A stretch of 28,381 nt of DNA from DASRQK01 sp040392005 (lineage in GTDB: Bacteria > Bacteroidota > Bacteroidia > Sphingobacteriales > Sphingobacteriaceae), in NCBI GenBank assembly GCA_040392005.1, contig JBEBWT010000024.1, positions 1 to 28,381 on the forward strand. Direction: 5' to 3'. How positions within the stretch are numbered: position 1 is the stretch's first letter; every line of letters starts with the position of its first letter. A program made the translations under genes and the position numbers. The notes below the pieces were generated by a model. The model saw only the letters and a program-made list of their open reading frames with translations, was not told the DNA's origin and did no database searches. Positions 7,564 through 13,985 of the stretch are shown one piece after another.

Positions 7564-8873
7564 TGGGCTGGGACCTCTTTTGGATATTTTTGCTGGTCGC
7601 TGCGAATGGTTTTTTTGTAGCTGCCGAATTTGCCATCGTCAAAGTCAGATCTTCCCAGATCGAAATCAAAGCCAAGACCGGCAGTAAGGTGGCCGGATTT
7701 GCCAAACACATTATACAGCACCTGGAAGGGTATCTTGCCGCGACCCAATTGGGGATCACGCTGTCATCCCTGGGTCTGGGCTGGGCCGGAAAAACAGTAA
7801 TGACCGGGGCGGTGACCGGGTTTTTTGCCTTGTTCAACGTGGAATTGACCACCTCTTTTGCTGCTTTTTTGGGCTTTTTGCTGGCCTTTGGAATTATTGT
7901 GGTGCTGCACATCGTGCTGGGTGAATTGGTGCCCAAATCGGTTGCCATCCAGCGTCCGATCGGCACAACGATGTTTGTGACCATTCCCCTGCGCTTATTT
8001 TATGTGGTTTTCCGCCCGCTAATCTGGTTGCTGAATGGATGGGCCAGTATGCTGCTGCGAATGATCGGCATCAAAGTCAATAGGGGAGATAGTTTCCGTT
8101 CTTCCGAAGAACTGCAATACCTGCTGGATCAGGGGATGGAAAGCGGTGCGCTGGAAAGTAATGAGCACGAACTGATCAAGAAAGTGTTTGATTTCAATGA
8201 CCGGATGGTCAAGAATATTATGGTGCCCCGGAACAAGATCGCTGCTGTGGATGTGGATCGTCCCATGTCCGAAGTACTGGAGCAGATCACCTCGGAGGGG
8301 TATTCCAGGGTGCCTATTTATGAAGAGGATATTGACCGGATTATCGGGGTGATCCATACCAAAGATGTGCTGCCCATTCTGATCAAAGGGGAACAACTGG
8401 TGGTGAGGGATATTATGCGTCCGCCCTATTTCATTCCGGAGACGAAAATGATCAATGAACTGATGGCCGAACTCCAGCAAAAGCGGATACAGATCGCCAT
8501 TGTACTGGATGAATTCGGGGGTACGGCAGGCATGGTGACCCTGGAAGATATTATGGAAGAGCTGGTAGGGGAAATCCAGGACGAATATGATGAGGAGACG
8601 CCGGTAGTGGAGAAAATTTCCGCGACCGAATACATGGTGGATGCATCGGCCAATGTCCATGATGTCAATCAATTCTTGCCCTTTGAATTGCCGGAAGGCA
8701 GCGATTACGATACGATTTCGGGATTGGTAGGGGATCTGTTCGACAAAATCCCCGATGTGGGCGAGCACCGTCTGGTGAGCCATTATAACCTGATCATCAT
8801 CAAGAAAACACAGCAGAATATTGATTTTGTGAAGCTGGAACTGGTGGATGAAAAGGCTTCTGATTTTAATTAA
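7563..8873 (+). CDS. CNNM/CBS/CorC-domain membrane protein (hemolysin C-like, possible divalent-cation exporter)
   Basis: A 436-residue protein with an N-terminal CNNM (DUF21) membrane domain (about 1-185, several hydrophobic helices, including LFWIFLLVAANGFFVAAEFA and the HIVLGELVPKSVAIQ signature), two CBS domains (about 205-265, beginning IMVPRNKIAAVDVD; and 270-330, including VLDEFGGTAGMVTLEDIMEE), and a C-terminal CorC/HlyC transporter-associated domain (about 345-430). The family is called hemolysin-like, but members with this architecture are now tied to Mg2+/Co2+ export or regulation rather than cell lysis. It overlaps ppa by one base, so it is co-translated. Confidence 0.93.
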   Translation: MGWDLFWIFLLVAANGFFVAAEFAIVKVRSSQIEIKAKTGSKVAGFAKHIIQHLEGYLAATQLGITLSSLGLGWAGKTVMTGAVTGFFALFNVELTTSFAAFLGFLLAFGIIVVLHIVLGELVPKSVAIQRPIGTTMFVTIPLRLFYVVFRPLIWLLNGWASMLLRMIGIKVNRGDSFRSSEELQYLLDQGMESGALESNEHELIKKVFDFNDRMVKNIMVPRNKIAAVDVDRPMSEVLEQITSEGYSRVPIYEEDIDRIIGVIHTKDVLPILIKGEQLVVRDIMRPPYFIPETKMINELMAELQQKRIQIAIVLDEFGGTAGMVTLEDIMEELVGEIQDEYDEETPVVEKISATEYMVDASANVHDVNQFLPFELPEGSDYDTISGLVGDLFDKIPDVGEHRLVSHYNLIIIKKTQQNIDFVKLELVDEKASDFN

Positions 8874-8960
8874 AAAAAGCTGGCGGATCGAGAAATGCCT
8901 TCGGTTCAAGAGTGTTCCTGCGTACCAAATATGATCCAGCGGACTTAAAAATTATCCAAT

Positions 8961-9761
8961 ATGCATCTGTTTTACACTCCTTTGTTGAATCCCGGAATGG
9001 AAGCCTTTTTGCTGGATGAGGCCGAAAGCAAGCATGCCGTGCGGGTGCTGAGGTTGGGGGTTGGTGATCGGGTACAATTAGTGGACGGCAGGGGAGGTTT
9101 CTATGATGCCGAGATCGGAGATGCCAATCCCAAAAGGGTCGTGCTGAGGATTTTGTCGGTGCAGGAACAGTACCGGCAGCGCAATCACCGATTGCACATA
9201 GCCATCGCACCCACCAAAAACATGGAACGCCTGGAATGGTTTCTGGAAAAAGCCACTGAAATCGGTATTGATGAAATCACGCCCCTGATCTGCGATCGTT
9301 CCGAGCGTCGGGAAGTGAAGATCGAGCGGCTGGAGAAGGTTGTAGTGGCCGCTATGAAGCAATCGCAGAAAGCCTATCTGCCCCGGATTAATGAGGCGGT
9401 CCGCTTTTCAGCTTTTATAAAGGGGATGCCGGTCGGTGCGGTGAATGTCGCCGGTGCAGCGAATGCTGCCATTGCGGTGCCTTCGCAATCCGAGACAGCA
9501 CAGTTGACAGCACAGGCCTCGACTGTCAAACGCTTTATCGCTCATTGCGATGCGGGAGAAAAGGCCTTTTTGAGCGCATCTGTTGAGCCCGGGGATTCAG
9601 TGGTGATACTGATCGGACCCGAAGGAGATTTTAGTCCCGGCGAGATTTCAGAGGCTCTGGACACCGGTTTTACAGCCATATCCTTAGGAGAATCCCGTCT
9701 CCGCACCGAAACCGCCGCGCTGGCGGCTTGTATGGAGGTGGAGTTGGTGAATAGAGGTTGA
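8961..9761 (+). CDS. rsmE: 16S rRNA m3U1498 methyltransferase
   Basis: It methylates N3 of U1498 in 16S rRNA using S-adenosylmethionine. An N-terminal PUA-like domain (FLLDEAESKHAVRVLRLGVG, about 16-35) is followed by the SPOUT fold. ATKNMERLEWFLEKATEIGI-type sequence (here APTKNMERLEWFLEKATEIG) and the SAM-binding knot LIGPEGDFSPGEI (about 216-228) with SLGESRLRTETA (about 241-252) are intact. The protein is 266 residues against about 230-245 usually. The excess is an alanine-rich insert near residues 157-190 between the knot-flanking helix and the FIAHC strand, beginning with two 18-bp units coding GAVNVA and GAANAA. It ends 5 bases before the stop of a convergent gene. Confidence 0.95.
   Translation: MHLFYTPLLNPGMEAFLLDEAESKHAVRVLRLGVGDRVQLVDGRGGFYDAEIGDANPKRVVLRILSVQEQYRQRNHRLHIAIAPTKNMERLEWFLEKATEIGIDEITPLICDRSERREVKIERLEKVVVAAMKQSQKAYLPRINEAVRFSAFIKGMPVGAVNVAGAANAAIAVPSQSETAQLTAQASTVKRFIAHCDAGEKAFLSASVEPGDSVVILIGPEGDFSPGEISEALDTGFTAISLGESRLRTETAALAACMEVELVNRG
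9435..9488 (+). repeat. 18-bp tandem repeat inside rsmE
   Basis: GGTGCGGTGAATGTCGCC (9435-9452) and GGTGCAGCGAATGCTGCC (9453-9470) differ at five positions. A third, decayed unit follows at 9471-9488. The coding product is GAVNVA-GAANAA-IAVPSQ. The segment VAGAANA resembles SAGDANS of the repeat in fmt. Confidence 0.65.
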
Positions 9762-9766
9762 GCGGA

Positions 9767-10222
9767 TCAATCTGTTAGATTCTGAATATCGTCTATATCT
9801 TTGGGACGATTGCTGTGCTCTTTTGCCTTGAGAAGCTGACTTTTATGTATTGTTTTGATTTGAAGGTCATCATCTTCAAATATCACTGCATTATTGTAGG
9901 TTTCTTCAAAATTCAGACCCTTTACTTTCAACATAATGTCAATCGCAACGGGAGGAACGCCAAAAGTAAACACATCCCAAACAGGATGAACGAGGAAATT
10001 CTCTTCGGTCATATCAAATACAGGCATTCCAAAATCTTCGAATGCCAATCTCAGCCGCTGGTAATTTTCTTTATTCCTATCTACCCATATATCCATATCA
10101 CCGGTAGTTCTGGAATAACCATGCAAGATCACAGCAAAATCCCCAACAAGAATATATCTTACTTGATGCTTATTCAGCATCAGTAAAAAATCCCGAAAAT
10201 CTTCATTGAAAATATTGCCCAT
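9767..10222 (-). CDS. Minimal nucleotidyltransferase (possible MNT-like partner of a small protein)
   Basis: A 151-residue protein with a DNA polymerase beta-like nucleotidyltransferase core. ILVGDFAVILHGYSRTTGDMDIWVD (split: VGDFAVILHG at about 26-35, then GDMDIWVD at 41-48) matches the family pattern with catalytic D42 and D44; IDIML supplies the third acidic residue at about D95. The usual GG/GS at the start of the motif is GD here. The C-terminal half (LQIKTIHKSQLLKAKEHSNRPKDIDDIQNL) resembles the R/K-x-KD-xxD tail common in DUF6036-type and AbiEii-like transferases. The gene begins 5 bases after the stop of a 67-aa ORF, with AGAGGT in between as a possible ribosome site. It may AMPylate or nucleotidylate a protein or RNA; no target is known from sequence. 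Confidence 0.8.
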   Translation of the reverse strand: MGNIFNEDFRDFLLMLNKHQVRYILVGDFAVILHGYSRTTGDMDIWVDRNKENYQRLRLAFEDFGMPVFDMTEENFLVHPVWDVFTFGVPPVAIDIMLKVKGLNFEETYNNAVIFEDDDLQIKTIHKSQLLKAKEHSNRPKDIDDIQNLTD

Positions 10223-10227
10223 ACCTC

Positions 10228-10431
10228 TTAGGATTGCTTATCTGCCTTAAACTTCGTCCTGTCCAATTTGGGTGGGGCATGGAGCGGATAGTTGTAAGCA
10301 ATGCTATTCAGATATGAAGCAATTGCCAGTCTTTCCTGCCAACTCAATTTTGCATAATAAGTAGCATGGTCAGCTGCTTCTTCAACAGTCTGTGCTTTAA
10401 ATGCGGACCGATCCAGACGGAAACTACTCAT
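10228..10431 (-). CDS. 67-aa protein paired with the nucleotidyltransferase (possible toxin-antitoxin partner)
   Basis: A small acidic/basic soluble protein of no named family that I recognise. It has a matching motif at each end: FRLDRSAFKAQT at residues 4-15 and PKLDRTKFKADK at 54-65 (shared pattern LDR-S/T-x-F-K-A). Between them is a helix-like segment VEEAADHATYYAKLSWQERL followed by AIASYLNSIAYNYPLHAPP. Similar small Bacteroidota proteins with an LDR-x-x-F start are, to my recollection, often next to nucleotidyltransferases, but their role is not established. The ATG at 10431 lies only 4 bases from a good promoter -7 box, so the mRNA is probably leaderless. Confidence 0.7.
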   Translation of the reverse strand: MSSFRLDRSAFKAQTVEEAADHATYYAKLSWQERLAIASYLNSIAYNYPLHAPPKLDRTKFKADKQS

Positions 10432-10435
10432 TATT

Positions 10436-10464
10436 CAAATATACGAAAAGCAGATCGTTTACAA
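10436..10464 (-). promoter_or_regulatory. Promoter of the 67-aa/nucleotidyltransferase cassette
   Basis: On the minus strand TTG (10464-10462), 18-base spacer, TATATTTG (10443-10436) fits TTG-N-TAnnTTTG with slightly short spacing. Only AATA separates the -7 box from the ATG at 10431. Confidence 0.55.
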
Positions 10465-10498
10465 AAATTAGATGATGTCAGATCTTTTTTGTCTTGAT

Positions 10499-12472
10499 TT
10501 ATTCCGACATCTCCATGATCTGCTCCGCAATCTCCTCCCAACGGGCCTGCAACACCTGGAGTTGCTGCTTTCTGGATTCGTATATATGAGTCTTTTCGGC
10601 CAGAAGAACCTGGTTTGAATAGATATTTTCGTCAGTCATTTCTGTCTCCAGGGCCCGGATACTGGCTTCCAGTTCACTGATCTGTTTTTCTATCTCTGCC
10701 AGCTCCTTATTGAGCGAGTTCAGCTTCCGGCTGTTGTCCGGCTGCTTCTGATCTTTGTTAGGCTTGGATTCGGCTTTTGGTTTCTGCTCAGCTTTTGACT
10801 TCTGATCTGCTTTTGCTTTTTGATCCGTTTTCTGGGATCGTTGTAATTTGTTAGTTTCCTTGCCTGCGCTGCCGCTACGTTTGGCCTGCCACTCTTCGTA
10901 TTCGGCATAGGTGCCGGGATATTCCTTGATGATCTGGTTTTCGATGTACCAGATTTTATTGGCCACATTGTCCAGCAGGTAACGGTCGTGGGAGACCAGG
11001 ATGAACGTTCCTTCGTATTGTTGCAGTGCCTGGATCAGGATATTGACCGACTGGATATCGAGGTGGTTGGTGGGCTCATCGAGGATCAGGAAGTTGGCAT
11101 CGGCCGTCAGGGCCTTCGCCAATGCGACCCGGGATTTTTCTCCGCCAGACAGGACCCGGATTTTTTTGAAGGCATCATCCCCGGTAAAGAGAAAGCAGCC
11201 CAGAATGGAGCGGAGTTCGGTTTCAGTATGCTTGGGCGCAAAGGCCTGCAATTCCTGTAAAATGCTGTGTTCCAAATGCAGGGCTTCCAATTGGTGCTGG
11301 GCGAAAAAGGTCTGGGTGACGTTGTGACCGGTTTCGCTGGTGCCTTTGAATTCTTTGTCGGTACCGGCAATGATACGCAGCAGGGTTGATTTTCCCTTTC
11401 CATTGGCTCCGATCAGGGCGATTTTATCTCCTTTTTCGATCAGTCCATCCGCATTCTTTAAAATAGGAATGTTGGGATAGGATTTTTCGACGTTTTCCAG
11501 CCGGATCACATGCCTGCCGGACTGACGGCTGAATTTGAACTGAAAATTGACCGTAGGATTGTCGTCATCGACATCATCGACTTTGTCCATCCGTTCCAGG
11601 GCCTTGATGCGGGACTGCACCATTTTGGCCTTGCTGGCCTTTGCCCGGAAACGCTCGATCAGGCGTTCTTCCTGTCTGATCTTGGCCTGTTGGTTCTTGA
11701 ATTGATTGCCCTGAATCTCCTCCCGCAAAGACTTTTCATCCAGATAAAAACTGTAATTCCCTGCATAAACGGTCAATTTACCTTTCCGGGCTTCCACTGT
11801 TTTTTGAATGACCCGGTCCAGGAAATAACGGTCGTGTGAAACGATCACAATCGCCCCTTCAAAGGCTTGCAAGTAATTTTCCAGCCATTTGATGGAAGGC
11901 AGGTCCAGGTGGTTGGTCGGCTCATCCAGCAAGAGGATATCCGGTGCCTGCAAGAGGATTTTGGCCAGCATCACCCGCATGCGCCAACCCCCGGAGAAGG
12001 TGGAAAGCTTACGTTTCTGGTCTTCATCACTGAATCCCAAACCGGCCAGGATCTCATGTGCCCGGAATTCAATATTGTAGCCGTCCAGCGCCTCAAACTC
12101 ACTTTGTTTGTCGCTCAGTTTGTTGATCAGATCATCCGAATAGTCGGTGGCCAGCTTCTCCAGCAGGATCTCGATCTCTCCGTGCAACTGGTTTTGCCGT
12201 TCAAAGGCTTCCATCGCCACATGGAGAATGCTTTTTTCGGATTCATAAGATAGCAGATCCTGGTTGAGGTAGCCGATCTTGAGATCTTTGGCCATGGAAA
12301 TCGTGCCCGAAGTCGGAGTGTATTCACCCACGATCAGCTTTAGCAAAGTTGATTTTCCGGTGCCATTGGCCCCGATCAGGCCGGTTTTGTCTCCCGGTTT
12401 AATGTGCCAGTTGGCTTCATCGTACAATGCACGGGAGCCGATTTCAAAAGTAAGATTGTTGATCGCTATCAT
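10499..12472 (-). CDS. ABC-F family ATPase (ribosome-associated type)
   Basis: A 657-residue protein with two ABC ATPase domains and no membrane segments. Domain 1 has Walker A GANGTGKST (about 35-43), signature FSGGWRMR, and Walker B ILLLDEPTNHLD. The ABC-F linker follows (about 230-310, GNYSFYLDEKSLREE onward). Domain 2 has GANGKGKST, LSGGEKSRVALA and FLILDEPTNHLD. The C-terminus is a Lys/Gln-rich stretch (about 545-577, five degenerate 6-residue units) followed by a coiled coil (LNKELAEIEKQISELEASIR). ABC-F proteins act on the ribosomal E site during translation; this one looks like a housekeeping Uup/YheS-like member rather than a resistance factor. ATG 12472 is preferred over a TTG at 12484, because that TTG lies within the promoter -7 box. 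Confidence 0.94.
   Translation of the reverse strand: MIAINNLTFEIGSRALYDEANWHIKPGDKTGLIGANGTGKSTLLKLIVGEYTPTSGTISMAKDLKIGYLNQDLLSYESEKSILHVAMEAFERQNQLHGEIEILLEKLATDYSDDLINKLSDKQSEFEALDGYNIEFRAHEILAGLGFSDEDQKRKLSTFSGGWRMRVMLAKILLQAPDILLLDEPTNHLDLPSIKWLENYLQAFEGAIVIVSHDRYFLDRVIQKTVEARKGKLTVYAGNYSFYLDEKSLREEIQGNQFKNQQAKIRQEERLIERFRAKASKAKMVQSRIKALERMDKVDDVDDDNPTVNFQFKFSRQSGRHVIRLENVEKSYPNIPILKNADGLIEKGDKIALIGANGKGKSTLLRIIAGTDKEFKGTSETGHNVTQTFFAQHQLEALHLEHSILQELQAFAPKHTETELRSILGCFLFTGDDAFKKIRVLSGGEKSRVALAKALTADANFLILDEPTNHLDIQSVNILIQALQQYEGTFILVSHDRYLLDNVANKIWYIENQIIKEYPGTYAEYEEWQAKRSGSAGKETNKLQRSQKTDQKAKADQKSKAEQKPKAESKPNKDQKQPDNSRKLNSLNKELAEIEKQISELEASIRALETEMTDENIYSNQVLLAEKTHIYESRKQQLQVLQARWEEIAEQIMEMSE
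10746..10835 (-). repeat. Five-unit 18-bp tandem repeat in the ABC-F C-terminal linker
   Basis: Five 18-base units start at 10746, 10764, 10782, 10800 and 10818 on the plus strand, most opening TTCTG or TTTTG. They encode QKAKAD, QKSKAE, QKPKAE, SKPNKD-like hexapeptides in frame, forming a charged flexible linker between ATPase domain 2 and the coiled coil. Confidence 0.75.
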
Positions 12473-12481
12473 ATCCGGCCG

Positions 12482-12512
12482 CAAAAGTAGGCAAAATCGC
12501 GTTTATATACAA
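12482..12512 (-). promoter_or_regulatory. Promoter of the ABC-F gene
   Basis: On the minus strand TTG (12512-12510), 20-base spacer, TACTTTTG (12489-12482). This is a near-ideal Bacteroidota promoter. Only 9 bases separate the -7 box from the ATG at 12472, so the 5' leader should be about 3-6 bases. Confidence 0.65.
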
Positions 12513-12546
12513 TTATACCAGTATTTACACGTGTATTAAAAGTATC

Positions 12547-12564
12547 AACGGTTTCAACACCGTT
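12547..12564 (-). terminator. Hairpin after the plug gene, weak terminator candidate
   Basis: AACGGT (12564-12559 on the minus strand, overlapping the stop codon) pairs with ACCGTT (12552-12547) around a GTTGAA loop, followed by GATACTTTT. The stem is 6 bp and the T-run is short and interrupted, so it is weak. It separates the plug gene from the ABC-F promoter. Confidence 0.4.
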
Positions 12565-13903
12565 ATGGAGATAATTTGTAGCCCCAGATTTCATCCCATG
12601 TAGTTCCCGCACGCCGGTAATAGACCAGGATCTGATATTCATTGCCCGTCTGGAAATAACTGCCGGAAAAATAGACCGCATCCACATTCCCCGTCAGGGG
12701 GTCTTCCAGAATATATTCATAATCATATAAACCCTGTTTGAGTGGAATAGTAACCGTCCACACCTTATTTTGCGGGTCAAAAACCAGTTGATTGTCCGGA
12801 CTGCGCTGATAATTGTTGAATGCCCCCACCAGATAGATGTTCCGACCTTTCAGATCCGCTTCATTCCGGATGGCATCCGCACTCAATCTGAATGTCACCT
12901 GTGCATAATCAGCTTCTTCCGGCGCATTGGGCCGGTCTTCATTCCGGATAAAGAAAGCACCGTTTTCATCGTAAAGATTGCCATAAGCGAGAGAAGAGAG
13001 ATTTTTGTCCGGTACCAGCTCCACATGTATCAGGGAATCGGCACGGATAGCTGCCACCCGTTCCGAGGCCAGGCGCAGACTCCGCAGATCCACGTACCTG
13101 AATTCATTGCCCCCGGGAAAATCCAGAGTCCTGGGGTCGTGGTAACGCAATTCGGTATTACCGACAAAGGAGGGCTGACGGAGTCCCTGCTGCACATCCG
13201 GACGCTGATTCTGCATGACCAGCACTTGTATCTGTTGAAAAGGGTTTGAGATGTCGTAACCGGCCGTTTGAACGGTCACGTTCAATTTCTGATTTTTGGA
13301 TCGGAGGGTATTGTCATTGGAAGGCAGCAACTGGGGGTCTATGCCAAAAGCCTGTTGTACCACATAAAACCGTCTGGTCAGGATCAGCCTGCGTTTATCC
13401 GCATCCTCATAGACCTTTAGCAGGTAATTGCCCGATCGGGTGGGATGGACCTGGGGACTGGGGAAGGCCAATTGATAATGGGTATAGGCCTGAAGGGTAT
13501 TGACCGAAGTGAAATAATCCGTGATCCGGTCTTCATTGAAGCCTTTAATGTATTCAAGCGGGGACAGGCCGCTGCTTTTCCAGTCAGCGGTGCAATGTTC
13601 GATGCTGTAATAGAAATTGCGGATGTCTCCGCGGAGGTCATCGAAGGAAAGTACCAACGACTCTTGCGTGCCCAAAAACCAGACGGGCAGGCCGTTTTCA
13701 TTTTCTTCGGGATGAAATTGGACCGAACGGATACCGGGCAGGTAATTAATGTTGTCGTACTTCAATTCCTGCTGGGGACTACGTTCCCTGACTACCCTGT
13801 TTGCCCTGCGGTTGCGCTGTGCCAGGGCATCGGAGCAGATGCCCAGGAATAGGAACAACAGGGCGATGCCGGCAATTTTGTGCAGATGGTGTCGGTTTTT
13901 CAT
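12563..13903 (-). CDS. Type IX secretion system plug protein (DUF5103 family)
   Basis: A 446-residue exported protein. A signal peptide (MKNRHHLHKIAGIALLFLFL through about residue 29, ending DALAQ) is followed by the DUF5103 body: NINYLPGIRSVQFHPEENEN, FDDLRGDIRNFYYSIEHCTADW, YIKGFNEDRITDYFTSVNT and YTHYQLAFPSPQVHPTRSGN are typical of the N-terminal half. The C-terminal half has NIYLVGAFNNYQ and an ending YFQTGNEYQILVYYRRAGTTWDE. Members of this family plug the periplasmic or lateral opening of the SprA translocon in the T9SS, which secretes proteins and adhesins involved in gliding. The gene lies just after two M16-family genes in the same direction, with no other T9SS gene in the window. 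Confidence 0.9.
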   Translation of the reverse strand: MKNRHHLHKIAGIALLFLFLGICSDALAQRNRRANRVVRERSPQQELKYDNINYLPGIRSVQFHPEENENGLPVWFLGTQESLVLSFDDLRGDIRNFYYSIEHCTADWKSSGLSPLEYIKGFNEDRITDYFTSVNTLQAYTHYQLAFPSPQVHPTRSGNYLLKVYEDADKRRLILTRRFYVVQQAFGIDPQLLPSNDNTLRSKNQKLNVTVQTAGYDISNPFQQIQVLVMQNQRPDVQQGLRQPSFVGNTELRYHDPRTLDFPGGNEFRYVDLRSLRLASERVAAIRADSLIHVELVPDKNLSSLAYGNLYDENGAFFIRNEDRPNAPEEADYAQVTFRLSADAIRNEADLKGRNIYLVGAFNNYQRSPDNQLVFDPQNKVWTVTIPLKQGLYDYEYILEDPLTGNVDAVYFSGSYFQTGNEYQILVYYRRAGTTWDEIWGYKLSP

Positions 13904-13922
13904 TGTTTTGATTTTAATCCCT

Positions 13923-13985
13923 TATGCCTCGATTTTCAATACCTATGTTTCAATTTTCGACACCTTTTACTTCAATAAACTCATA
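13923..13985 (-). repeat. 21-bp degenerate tandem repeat between M16-2 and the plug gene
   Basis: Plus-strand units 13923-13943 (TATGCCTCGATTTTCAATAC plus C) and 13944-13964 (TATGTTTCAATTTTCGACAC plus C) match at about 15 of 21 positions. A third, weaker unit at 13965-13985 overlaps the M16-2 stop codon. On the minus strand each unit contains an RTYGAA core. Confidence 0.6.

Noticed and set aside
10746..10835. CRISPR array or mobile element as explanation for the 18-bp repeats
   Set aside because: The units are contiguous, degenerate, coding and without spacers, inverted ends or target duplications.
10499..12472. ABC-F protein as an antibiotic-resistance determinant
   Set aside because: Its long C-terminal coiled coil and housekeeping context fit the Uup/YheS-like type; nothing points to resistance.
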